DNA of 64,000 nt, taken from contig JAHBMJ010004531.1 of assembly GCA_018398765.1 (NCBI GenBank), forward strand, positions 5,001-69,000, in the 5' to 3' direction. The notes under the pieces are model-generated. The model saw only the letters and a list, made by a program, of their open reading frames with translations, made no database searches and was not told where the DNA came from. Positions 1 through 11,000 of the stretch are shown one piece after another. This DNA is from Chromera velia (Eukaryota; Sar; Chromeraceae). The position numbers were made by a program, and so were the translations under genes. The stretch's first letter is position 1, and each line of letters starts with the position of its first letter.

Positions 1-168
1 TCTCCCAAACTGAGCGGATGATGGTTGCATGTTATTGAACGTAATCTGCCTCCAGACATGCAGCACGCTAATGTTGAAGCAGACTAACGTTGCACGTGGA
101 CGACCATTTAGATAGGTGCGATTTTGATTCTGCTGTTCAGGATGGGTGGGTAGCATTGTGAGAAGAAA

Positions 169-786
169 TTAAGGATTGGGAGAAGATATGGAGAGCTGTC
201 TGTCCTTTTCCCCCTTCCATTCTGTATCTTTCCCATACTCGCACTTACAGTCTCCTACTGACTTGTAGTCGTATCCTGGCTGCGTCAAGGACGTCGCTTG
301 TGCATGTCCCGCAAATGCCTTCATTTCGGGTAGGTGCGCCCCGATGAATTCCGCCATCGCAGAGAGCCACTGGGGAGAAATCAAGTGTTGCACACCTTTG
401 CCTCTCTTCTCTCCGGGATACGGGTCCTGCTTTATTCCAACGCCGTAAATTCGCACCCCCCTCACATAATCAGGGTCAGGGGTCACAACCTCGTTCCGCA
501 CTACACCCTTTCGGATTCCCTCCTGTCTTGCGCATGTGCTCAAATTGCGAATGCGAATCCACCCAGAGCTTCCTGCGGGTTTCTGAACGTTCGCAAAGTC
601 TCCTGACACTTCCAAAACCGTCAACTCGGTATCATTGGGGACCCAAACTTTGTTGAATTCTGACTCTGCGCTTGGTGAGGCCCTCAGTCGGGTTCCGTCT
701 CTGTACTTGGGGTTCAGTGCCCACACAGTGGCTCCTTCTTGGACCCCACACTGCGAGGGGGGGGGGCACGTTGGTGTAACTGACAT
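169..786 (-). CDS. Intronless SH3b-like domain protein, 205 aa
   Basis: An open frame of 205 codons runs from an ATG at 786 to a stop at 169 with no sign of introns. Residues about 19-82 have the look of a bacterial-type SH3 (SH3b) domain: the segment DGTRLRASPS near residue 30 matches the usual G-x-x-L-R-x-x-P-S strand, followed by a valine-rich strand (ELTVLEVSGDFANVQ) and the terminal SGWIRIRNL strand. SH3b domains bind peptides or cell-wall material in known proteins, but no enzyme domain is attached here, so the role is unknown. The remaining ~120 residues are unrecognised and include a CKCEYG motif near the C-terminus. There is no clear signal peptide. It is transcribed away from the neighbouring oxygenase-like gene and shares its upstream region. 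Confidence 0.6.
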   Translation of the reverse strand: MSVTPTCPPPSQCGVQEGATVWALNPKYRDGTRLRASPSAESEFNKVWVPNDTELTVLEVSGDFANVQKPAGSSGWIRIRNLSTCARQEGIRKGVVRNEVVTPDPDYVRGVRIYGVGIKQDPYPGEKRGKGVQHLISPQWLSAMAEFIGAHLPEMKAFAGHAQATSLTQPGYDYKSVGDCKCEYGKDTEWKGEKDRQLSISSPNP

Positions 787-1471
787 GTCGGGACTCGGGA
801 AGTAGGACCGGGAAATCTGGAAATGTCTACAGGCTCTTTAAAGGATCAGTTCTAGGCACAGTCAAATCAAGTTGAGCGTGAGGCAGTCTGAAACATGGCC
901 AGCTCGGAAACTCTTGTAAAAGCGTAGAGTGCCCTCGGCCGTCAGAACACTTTCAGTCTACATGCAGTTTCAGACAAGAAAACAAACAACAACGGAAATG
1001 CAGGTCAGGCAAAACGTACTGTTTCCGGAGACGCATGCAGCGCACATGCATGCACCTCTGCATATATACGCGCGCAGAGCGCGCGAAGTAGTCTGCAGGT
1101 GAATGCATGCATGCAGTGAAACTGTGAAAAACATGCATGCATGCAGACCGATACGCGCGCGAATCGACGGACGGATGGATGGATGGATGTTGATTGTTGA
1201 TTGATCTCACAGATCTGCGAATCATGCAGGCTCCGATCGCATCGGATTGACCTGCAATGGTACGTATAGAGAGGCATATAGCTGGATTACAAAGATTCTG
1301 TGTGTGTTTCGCTCTTTGTTCTCCTGGTTCTCTGCAAGTGAGACAAATCCAGTCGGCAGTCGAGTCAAGCGAGCAGGGTTTCGGGAAAGGTATCAGCGCA
1401 TTGAGTGGCGTGTGTCCATCCGTCCATTCAACCTTCCCTTTCTCTTCTGTGCCTTCAAAGTTCTCTTGAAA
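787..1471. promoter_or_regulatory. Divergent promoter region with TGCATGCA cluster
   Basis: This 685-bp stretch separates two divergent start codons (786 on the minus strand, 1472 on the plus strand) and should hold both promoters. Between 1047 and 1145 the palindrome TGCATGCA occurs five times (1047, 1104, 1108, 1134, 1138, partly overlapping), with CG-alternating sequence at about 1070-1085 and ATGG repeats at 1170-1187. The same octamer is a known binding site of an apicomplexan AP2 factor; its use here is inference. No TATA box is evident. Confidence 0.45.
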
Positions 1472-3658
1472 ATGTACCGAGTCTTGGGCTTCTCTGCACT
1501 TTTTGGCACTGCTCTTCCAGGAGTGTCGGGAGCTTGGTTAAAGGAGCACCCTCTGCCCGACGACAATGCCCCTACATTCCTGCAGCAACGCCGCTCCTTC
1601 ACACACAGCCTCGGCGACACTCCCCACCACCAGTTCACAGCGTATAGCAACAAGACAAACACATACATTGACGACCCGAAAACACTCGACCTCAAGGTGA
1701 ACGTGTTGAACCGAGAACAGACGTCCAAGGGAGAAGTTAAGCTCAGCCACGATGTTGCCAATTACGGGTTCTCCTTCTTCTTCGTCGGGAATCCTGATGA
1801 CTACACCTCTGCCCTCGACACCACCCTGCAAAAGTTCAAGGCAGCCCAGGGCACTATGCAGTTCAGAGCTGCACGTGACTGGGCCAACGAAAACCTCTTC
1901 CCCCATATCGCCGACATGATCACGAACATGGTTGATGGTGTTGATGCTGTCTCGCTCATCGGGTCTGACCTCTGGCAGGACAACGCAGAGCGTGTGTGGG
2001 ACGACACCGAAGGAAAGAAGTTCATTGAGAGTCGGAGCGAAGGCTGGAATGAGTACAATGCACCGAAGTGGAGGCGCAACAAAAGACTATCGGCCGCCAC
2101 GGTATTCCGCAACGTTCTCGATCAAACCTGCTACGGTCACCCCTGCGGTGACGAGCGTCCGAAAAAAGATGATCCTCACAAGATCACGTGCCCCAAGAAA
2201 ACTTCGAATGGGGGGGGATGCAGTGATGATCTCTGCTGCAAACCCAAACCCAATGTGATGATGAGAAAATTCAAAAAAATGCAGGAAATGTGTGGAATTG
2301 GTGACGAAGTCCTGATTCCTCAGAGCTGCGCCATCGACGGGTCCAATCCCGCTAAGTCCTTCCCGGCCTTGCACGTTGACCACTTCCACTCCGTCACGCT
2401 GGAGCTTGACTTCGGATTCATGGGCATCATGGACATGCAGTCGAAGCAGCTGTCCGACACGCCCGTGTACTTCTACAAAGGGACTGAACGGAAAGGATAC
2501 CCCGCAACGTACAGGGTCCGTCAGTGCAATCACTGCCATCTGAGGGTGGGGGAAGTGAAGGAAATTAAGGCAGTAAGGCGGTAACTGTGCATGGATCGAT
2601 CAACAATTTTGGAAGGCGACACAAGAAAGGAAACAATGAATCGATCAACAATTTTGGAGGGCGACACAAGAAAGGAAACAATGAATCGATCAACAATTTT
2701 GGAGGGCGACACAAGAAAGGAAACAATAAAAATGGAAGGGCAGTCAGAAAGAATGTTGAAAGAAAGAAAGGAAATAGAAGTTCGAAGCGAAAAGGGAAGG
2801 AAGGAAGGGAGGAAGGAAGGAAGACAGGAAGGAAGGAAGGAAGGAAGGAAGGAAGACAGGAAGGAAGGAAGGAAGGAAGGAAGGAAAACAGGAAGGAAGG
2901 AAGGAAGGAAGGAAGGGGGGAAGGAAGGAAGGAAGGAAGGAAGGAAGGAGGGAGGGAAGGAGGGAGGGTCAGTAGGCAGAAAGACGGCAGGACAGCAACA
3001 CATCAGACGCAATCATGAACCAAACAAACACACCCCTCTCTCCCTCCCCCCCCTCCCTGAATTGCAGTTGGGAGGGATCTACAACGCCTGGGTTGTCCTC
3101 TCCGACGAGTTGTGCGGGAAGCCCTTGTCTGTGCTCGACAAACCCCGAGCCAACTGGAACTCTGTCAACGACATCACCCAATACCCAAACGAGCACGCCG
3201 ACGAGGTCACCATTTCTCCTCTGAACAAGGGGGACTTCATCTTCTTTGAGACCCTCAAGACCATGCACGGGGCCTTGCCCGTAGTCGACGACGACCACGA
3301 CCGATGTCCTTCCAAGTGCCGCAACTCGATAGAGTTCCGCTTCATCACCCTCGAGGAACGCGTCTTCCCATTGATGGATGAGCACGACAAGCAGTTGATG
3401 CACACGCCGGAAGAGAATGACGACGTCGAGCTTGAGCAGACCCCCGAGGACGTCTTGTCGATGAAGAAGGAGGAGCAGAGTGACGACAAGACCGTCCAGA
3501 CGGGCACGGGAAACGACGATCAGTCGAACGTCGACTTCGCCGAGATGTCCTCCAGCAGACTCGCACATACTCACCACGCACATGCTGTCGCACACCAGAA
3601 GAAAAGGATGGAAAAAAAGCCGCCAACTGAGGCGTCCGAAATTCTTGCAAGTGAGTGA
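1472..3658 (+). CDS. Secreted AsaB/CmcJ-like putative 2OG-Fe(II) oxygenase (2 exons)
   Basis: Exon 1 is 1472-2554 and exon 2 is 3068-3658. They join in phase 0 (donor GTGAAG, acceptor TTGCAG) to give 557 residues. The start is the first ATG before a hydrophobic signal-like segment (LGFSALFGTALPGVSG). The exon-2 sequence follows the AsaB/CmcJ/GA4-desaturase-type family: YNAWVVLSD, then GKPLSVLD, then LNKGDFIFFETLKTMHGA, then RNSIEFRF. Candidate metal and co-substrate ligands are H301 and D303 in a HVDHFH motif, H428 in TMHGA and R446/R452 in the RNSIEFR segment. Between the N-terminus and the HVD motif lies a Cys-rich insert (two CC/CxC clusters around residues 215-260) that the family usually lacks. 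The last ~100 residues are acidic and low in complexity, ending His-rich. The substrate is unknown. The family call is by pattern only and should be treated as moderate. Confidence 0.55.
2595..2729 (+). repeat. 45-bp minisatellite, three copies, in intron
   Basis: Three head-to-tail copies of a 45-bp unit start at 2595, 2640 and 2685. They are nearly identical (an A/G difference in copy 1 and one changed end base in copy 3). They lie wholly within the single intron of the oxygenase-like gene. The unit contains the palindrome ATCGAT and the stretch CAACAATTTTGGA. Confidence 0.9.
2790..2971 (+). repeat. (GGAA)n purine microsatellite in intron
   Basis: A tract of GGAA units with occasional GACA, AAACA and GGGG interruptions fills the second half of the same intron, on the sense strand. 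It keeps several frames open, which makes spurious Lys/Gly/Arg/Glu-rich and Pro/Ser-rich open frames on both strands. Confidence 0.95.
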
Positions 3659-3738
3659 GTAAGCAAGTAAGCAAGCCAAGCCGCCAACTGGGGCGTCCGA
3701 AATTCTTGCAAGTGAGTGAGTAAGCAAGTAAGCAAGCC
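3617..3738 (+). repeat. 61-bp tandem duplication over the gene's 3' coding end
   Basis: Bases 3617-3677 are repeated at 3678-3738 with one difference (CTGAGG versus CTGGGG). The first copy encodes the last 13 codons and stop of the oxygenase-like protein, and the second lies in the 3' flank. Each copy contains AAGTGAGTGAGTAAG, which resembles a strong 5' splice site, so an alternative ending cannot be excluded. Confidence 0.9.
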
Positions 3739-5403
3739 AGGGTCATGGGAGGAATTTTCCCTACACGATCGAGAGAACGAACGAAGAGAAGTAAAGAGAG
3801 AGCCTGAAATTCAATGCTGCTGCTGGGTGAGCTGCATGATCACGAAAGTACCAACATACCGTATGCATGCATGTCCACCCGGAGCGATACACCTGCCTTT
3901 TCTTGTAAAAGAGCCTCACTGCATAAGAAGAGAGGATGAAGACACAAGAACAAAAATCACGAGAAGAAAAGAAAACAGATGAGAAGAGAAGACAGAACGC
4001 GAGAAAAAGGAAGAGCAGAGATGCAAATAAGAGAAGAGGTCAAAAATGTATTCGCAATCGATCGATCGGTCGTCTGTTCATTCACAGACCTGTATGAGAG
4101 AACAAGCAACTGACTGAATTTGAATTGACTTGTCAAGCAACCACGCCTGAAAATGTAAATTTGATCGCGAAAGTACGCGGACGAAAAGTGAAAGATGAGC
4201 AAAACGAACACGCAGAGACACAGAGAGTTCCATTCATCTCAATAAGTTGTTTCACGAAAATTCATCAAACGCCTTGAATGATGAGGATCAACACAAGACG
4301 ACGAGAGCGCAGAGCTCATAAAAAAGCAGTTTGACAACTCAAATAAAGATACTCGTTCACACTATCTGAAAACGATCGATGCAAACATTCAGGCACACAT
4401 ACGGTGCAACTTGCACAGTGTAATACAAATTGTTCTAAAGCGACTGTATGCATTGTCAATGTATACAAGTTGAGCACAAACAAAAAAGCTGTGCATAGAT
4501 TAAAATTAATTCCAAAGCTATCTATATATACATTCAAATTCTATTATATTTATTTTATATTAATTGTGACTATATAATTCTAGATAGAATCTTCTTGAAT
4601 TATTAAATAATTACTCTACTTTACAAAAGCAGGTTAAATTTCTCAGGAATTTAGTAGAATTTATTGGAATTTATCCTTGAAATTTAATGGAATTTGAGAG
4701 ATTTTAGTGGAATTTACGGTTAAATCTACTCATCGATCTCGATTCCATTAAATTTCATAAATTTTTGAAGCTTATTTCTCGCATTCTAGAAAGAGTTGGA
4801 AGCTCAAATTAGCACTGCCAGTCGTTATATATTTTATATAGTTGAACACTAGTTTTATAGGCATTGGATATGAGAGAATTATTCAAGTAACATTTGAATC
4901 AAGTTAATTGACGAGACTATAGTTAATTACAGTTAATTCAAAACTAACATAATCAACATGCATTACCATGCATACTGTCATGAGCTAGTCATGACACTCA
5001 ATAGGATAGGCTAGAAGGTGGCGAAAAGACTCAGTTCTAAACTGATTGACTCCAGAAGGTTCAGAAGGTTTTAAGTAAAAATCGTCAAGATACCTCGATC
5101 AACCTGATCCGCATCTCATTCCCTCTAATCCAATCTCTCTCCAGAACAGTCGTTTTCATCCCCGCACTTGACAGAGAATCAAACATGATATGCAAACAGA
5201 CTGAATTCATACGACAGGATGAACTTAAGCTACAGGACAGCAGCTACAAGAGAACATCCATGTTCTAGAGCTAATTCATCTGTAAGGTAGTCACAGTGCA
5301 TAAGGACCAAGACCCCGGCACTTAAATTCCTGTAGAAAGGCCCGTGTCACATCGGAGCGTGTAGAATGCCTGAGCCCGTGCTGGTGTCGCCATCCGACTC
5401 GAG
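3739..5403. other. Intergenic, mostly AT-rich; no gene seen
   Basis: The first ~500 bases are mixed. From about 4320 to 5250 the sequence is strongly AT-rich, with a locally repetitive block at 4630-4760 where GGAATTT/AGTGGAATTT recurs in both orientations. No open frame with coding character or splice signals was found on either strand. Confidence 0.6.
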
Positions 5404-6254
5404 TCGTTCTGGCGCCGCCAGGCAGTTGAGGACAATATATAATCCGGCCAAAAATAAAAATCACTATCACAAAAAACGGATAAATACATGAAGGTCAGGT
5501 AAATAACTGTACAGATGTAAAAGCTGCAGATATAAAAAAAAAAACTGTATGGGGTTTATGCCGTTTACCCGCATCTTATACAGCTATAGAACATTAAAAA
5601 CTTGGTTCACAAAACTGTCGCAGGCAATTCCAGGAAAAATGCCTAACCGATTTTCACGCGCGCCGGTTGTTAAAAGCTATGCACGTCCCCAACCAGATCC
5701 ATTCGATGTGAAATTAAAAGTTCAATTAACTATCCAGATATAATGAATTTAGAAATTAATCGATACAGACAAAAGATACCCGATAAGTATCTGTAAGTTT
5801 AATTTAGTTTAATTTCAAAAGTTAACATCGTTCTGGCGCCGCCAGGCAGTCCAGGACAATATACAATCCGGCCAAAAATAAAAATCACTAACACAAAAAA
5901 CGGATAAATACATGAAGGTCAGGTAAATGACTGTACAGATATAAAAGCTGGAGATGTAAAAAAAAAGCTGCATGGGGTCTATGCCGTTTACCCGCATCTT
6001 ATGCAGCTATGGAGCGTCAAAAACTTAGTTCACAAAACTGTCGCAGGCAATTCCAGGAAAAATGCCCAACCGCGCGAAAATCGCGCGCGCGCGGTTGTTG
6101 AAAGCCATGCACGTCCCCAACCGGATCCATTCGATGTGAAATTAAAAGTTCAATTAACTATCCAGATATAATGAATTTGGAAATTAATCGATACAGACAA
6201 AAGATACAAATATACCGATAAGTATCTGTAAGTTTAATTTCAAAAGTTAACATC
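5404..6254. repeat. ~424-bp unit in direct tandem duplication
   Basis: Copy 1 starts at 5404 and copy 2 at 5828, each opening with TCGTTCTGGCGCCGCCAGGC and ending near AAAAGTTAACATCG. The copies differ by scattered substitutions and small indels. The unit contains a GC palindrome at the start, an A-run, and a CGCGCG-rich spot in its middle (5657-5670, 6071-6093). Short open frames inside it are not conserved between copies, so it is taken as non-coding. Its family is unknown. Confidence 0.85.
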
Positions 6255-6710
6255 GATATAATATATTTTTGCAGGTATATATATACATATCGGTCGACCG
6301 ACGGGGGAGGATCTCCAAGTGTATGTGTGTATACACGTCTTGTAGTACAGCTGCCGGATTCTTCTCTGAAAGCTGGGGTCGACCTCTCTGTGGTTCAAGA
6401 CGGAAGAAGCAAAGTTCGTTTTCCTTGATCGAGACGAGACTATCGACAGACAGTGAGATAAGAAAGGAGCTTTCCGCACGTGTGTGAAGGGAAGTGAAAC
6501 CAGACGAGACTGCCCCTTTCGATTGTTCGTTCTACGTAGGGCAATTCACTTCATCGGGTCTTCCGAGAAGTTGAGACGACCTTCAAGTTGAAACCTTTCT
6601 TTCGTTGTGAGGAAGAAAGAAGACCTACTTCTCTTTCTCTGTCCCTCCGTCGAAGATTTCAAGATAGAGAGACAAGAGCGGTGACCGAGCAAGAGAGAAA
6701 GATTTTCGCA
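6255..6710 (+). promoter_or_regulatory. Probable promoter and 5' UTR of the giant secreted-protein gene
   Basis: This is the 456 bases between the 424-bp repeat and the chosen ATG at 6711. A TA-rich start (6251-6285) is followed by more GC-balanced sequence. An in-frame upstream ATG exists at 6588, but it would bury the signal-like hydrophobic segment, so the region is read as untranslated. Confidence 0.35.
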
Positions 6711-7976
6711 ATGACGGAAGACGGGGCGTATCGCTGCAAGTCGTTGCGGAGGAACGCCTCGTTCCTTCTGCTGGTGGCATTCGCTCACGGGGGATCCAAA
6801 GCAGACGCATTTGCACAGGTAATTTCTTTCGGGAAGGGTTAGTCATGTGATACATGCATTTTTCAATTCAGAAAGCTTTTGCTTTTAACTGCTCCGCTGT
6901 GATGGTATGAGTCGATACAGGCATACACACACCGCCACTGACACATGCATGTAAGCACAAGAAGATGGACGAAGAGCACAACCGGCACAAACCGTGACGT
7001 TTGCACTCCGTCCCTTTCTTTTCATCCTCGGCATGCATTTTGTCTTTTCGGCCTTCCTGCATGCATGCAGAAATCATTGGCACTGAAGGTCAAACCACAA
7101 AAAGCCAATGAAGCAAGGGAAGCAGATTGGGTCAGTCCAGATCTTTCTTGCGTACTCTCCTTGACGCAATTTCCACAATTTAGACCTCTCACTCATCCGT
7201 ACCTCTCTTCTTCATACTTCATAGGTGCACTGTCGGTTTACATATCACGGGTTTACACCTTTGTTTTTCTGTCTTGCTAGCTCTCTGTGCACCCACTTGG
7301 ATGTTTTGGTATATTCACATGCTTTGCATCGCCCTTTATGAGGGAGCACGCCCTGTGTTTGTTCCTTTTCAAATGAGCACGCAGAGTGCGAACGCACATC
7401 CTCATACTTTCTCCATCTATGTGCAGAAGAGAGAGGTGCGGGACTTTGTGGCATCGAGCGAGTCCTCCCTTCTTTTGCCTTCCCAAGTGGAGCCTTCCCT
7501 GTTCAGCAAGGAGGACTCCGAGTGGAGAAAGGAACTCGAGGAGGCCTTCCTGCAACTCAGAGAGGTGAGTGAGTGCACGGGAATGCATGGCGGTTGGCAC
7601 GAATCACTTCACCGGAATTGACGGGAAACAAAAATCCCAAGCAAATTGAGAAAAACATGGTCATGCATGCATGGAAGGGCGCGCAGACAGAGAGAGAGAG
7701 ATGGCTACACCATATGCAGAAAAGAAAGGAAAATCTTTTGGGCTCAAGCAAAGAGCTCATAGAGAGATGGTAAGGATGCTTCATCAATAAAAAAGGGGAA
7801 AGGCAAGAAGCAGGAAACAAGGGACAAAATTTAGTGCAGTGCTGTTGTACTTGTGGGTGAGTATCTCCGCTAAGGAGAGCACCAATGTGAGCAGGCGCGA
7901 GAAGGAGCGCTAGCATTTGTGTATGCTGACGGATTGATCTGCAAGAATCGCCTTCTCTCTCCCCCCCCCCCCCCCN

Positions 7977-8007
<31 letters not shown>

Positions 8008-11000
8008 CAGGGTGCTGGAAGTTCAGCAAAGGTCGAGGCGTTTGACTGCTCAGCGGGAGTCCCAGGCGCACCAGGGGTCGCACCTATGTCGAAGGCCAAT
8101 TGTAAACAGGCGTGCGAGCAGACAAAAAGGGATCCATCCTGGTGCGACACTAAAGTAAAGGACTGCGATGATGACGACTGCAAGGCAAAGGCTGGCGAAG
8201 AGACTGTAGACTGCAGTAGCTTCTCGAAAGCAGAAGAATGCCAAGCCCAGTGCAAGGAGAAGGGGTTGAATTCGGAGATCTGCAAAACGGCAAAGGGGGA
8301 CCTCCCTGGAGGAGACTCCACCGACTCCGCCCCTGCCCCTACCGAAGAGGCCCCCAAGGTCGGTCAGAAAAACAGACAGACTGTAGAATCAAGCCCAACA
8401 AAATGGACATGCATGCAACATAAAAACAAAGACAGAAAAGGAGAGTTAGAGAGAACTAGGCAGGCAGGCAAACAGGGACCTCAGCATCCAGACAGACGGA
8501 CAAAGAGAGAGAGAATGCCACAGATAGAGGAAAACACAGGCACACACAAACAATCAGAGACCGGAATAGAGTGCAAAAATGCAATGACAAGTGGAGGGGG
8601 GGGGGGGCAGTTTGGGCAAAATTGACACTGACCAAGTAGGTCTGCGTGATCCTAGATCAATGCAAGCGAAAGAGCGAAGTACATTTCAAATTGGTTGGGA
8701 TCTTCTCTTCTCTTCCTGTACCGTGCCCCCCTTCCTCTTCTCTTCTCTCCTTGGCGATGTGATTGCCCGATACGCCTGTCAATAAATCCCTTCGACGATC
8801 GTCTCCCTCCCTGCCCCTCCTTGCGAATATAAACATGAGCTTCCTGTCAGGAAGGCTCTTTTCTTCCTGAGTCGTTGGACATCTCTTGCTCTTCTTTCTC
8901 ACTTCCTTTCACTTTCCTCACTTGGAGCATGGTCTGTTCTTTCACTCAAGCACCCGTCACCATTTGCTTCCATGTTGATTGATTACCTCCTCATTCTTTC
9001 TTCCCGCCTCCCCCCCCCCTCTCTCTCTTTCTGCAGACCGGGAGAAACCTCGAGCTCCCCGAGTTCGACTGTCCTAAGGCTGCCGATGACGCCACCGAAG
9101 AAGGAAAGGCGACTCACAAACTCAACTGCAAGAGGAAGTGCTACCTTGACTCCAAACGCTCCCACTCCTTTTGCGACGGACTCGACCCCGTCACGGCTGA
9201 GGTCAAAGAAGCTGCCGCCACGATTGAATGCCAGGACAAGACGCCCGAGGCGTGCGAGTCAGAGTGCAAAACGAAAAACGCAAATGAGATCGCGTGCATG
9301 ATCGCGAAGGTTCATCCAGATGCTGCGGTCAGTTTAGAATTCTTAGAGGAATCGCGTGTACACATGCCGTATGGGTTTTCACCCTTTGTATCTTTCAAAT
9401 CCTCTTCTTTCCTTTCCCTCGATCGCGTTCCTGCCACCTTCTTTTCTTCTCGGGCGCAACTTTCCACGACCCCTGCGTGTCGGCCTGTCATCTTGAGCGT
9501 CCCTCTGTCAGTCCGTGCAACTGTCTTCTGCTTGGCTTTCTTATCTTCCCTCTGAATGTGTCGCAGCTGCCCAAGGGGACCGACGTCAAGCTGGGAGGTT
9601 TCGAGTGCGAGAAAACGGCGGACGACGCGGAAGACGGGGCGAAGACAACCGCAAAACAGACGTGCGCAGCAGAGTGCCAGAAGACCAAATTGTCCCCTGT
9701 CTTCTGTACAATGAACACCGACCCCACCTCCGAGGCCGTCTCGAAACCCGAGACGACCCTGGAATGCTCTTCGAAGGAACCCGACGCTTGCATACAAGAG
9801 TGCAAAGACAAGGAAGCAAGTGAAGCAACGTGTGATGAAGCCATCCTCAATGGAGAGAAGGGAGTCAGTCGAACTGTCTGCATGCCTGTGTCTCTCTCTG
9901 GCTCTATGCCCGTCTGGGAGGTTGTCTGTCTTTCTCTGTGTCTGTCTATCGGGAAATGCGCCAGTCTGCTGGGCGCTTTCGTTTTTCTCCGCTCAGCATC
10001 TGTTTGAGCAGGCATGTTCTTAAGATGGTAGATTCCGTCCTCTTTGCACCATTGAACCTCCCCCGTGAGCCCCCCTCCCTCCCCCCCCCCCACATACACA
10101 CGCACACGCACACAAATTTGGAGGGAGGGAAAGGGATGGAGGGGGAAAGGCAGAGTGAGAGTGAGAGGGAGAGTGAGAGGGAGAGGGAGATAGAAGAAGA
10201 GGAACGGACAGTCAGAAAAGAAGAAAGGTGAACCTTTTCGTGCTTGCAGGCATCTGGCGGTGCTTCTGATGGTAAACCCAAGGTCTGTCTGTCTATCTGT
10301 CTGTCTGTCTGTCTGTCTGTCAGTCTGTCGGTCTGTCGGTCTGTCGGTCTGTCTGTCTGTCTGTCTGTCGGTCTGTCGGTCTGTCGGTCTGTCGGTCTGT
10401 CTGTCTGTCTCTCTGTCGGTCTGTCTGTCTGTCGGTCTGTCGGTCTGTCGGTCTGTCGGTCTGTCGGTCTGTCGGTCTGTCGGTCTGTCTGTCTGTCTGT
10501 CTGTGTGTCTACTCTTTCGTGCATTTCACTTCGGTTCCTTGGCTCTCTTTCTTCTCCATCCGTGGCTGTCTCATCTACCTGCTTTGGATTTCACTGGGGC
10601 CCTTTTGGGTTTTATCTGTCCTTCTGCATCTATCTGTCATCAAGTTTGCTTCCTAGAGTTTCCCTTTCTCGGCATTTCTTTCTTTCCTTCCCTCGTGCAT
10701 TCTGCGTTTCTGTCTGCTGACTGTTTTTTCCTCTTTTTCTAGCCATTGGTATCTGCAAACACATTGTCCAATCTGTCGATCAATCTCTCTCGTTTTCCCA
10801 AAAGCCAATATCCTCTTGACTCATGTCCCTTTCTTCAACTTTCTTTCCGTTCTGCTTTGCATGGGTCGATCATTCTCTTTTTTCCCTTTCGATCTGGCAC
10901 TCTCTCGACATTTTTGTCTGCAGGTCCAGGCGCTCTTCGACAAAACGGTTGGCCGGATGGCAAAACTTCTGCTTTTTCTGCCCTTCACTCAATTTTTCTC

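Noticed and set aside
2530-3018. Open frames of 143-160 aa on both strands (Lys/Glu/Gly/Arg or Pro/Ser/Phe repeats).
   Set aside because: They are produced by the GGAA tract and the 45-bp minisatellite in the intron of the oxygenase-like gene.
10743-10748. A 6-nt candidate micro-exon (between a CTAG acceptor and GTATCT).
   Set aside because: It is in phase, but two codons give too little information and the acceptor is not the usual TGCAG. Left out of the gene model.
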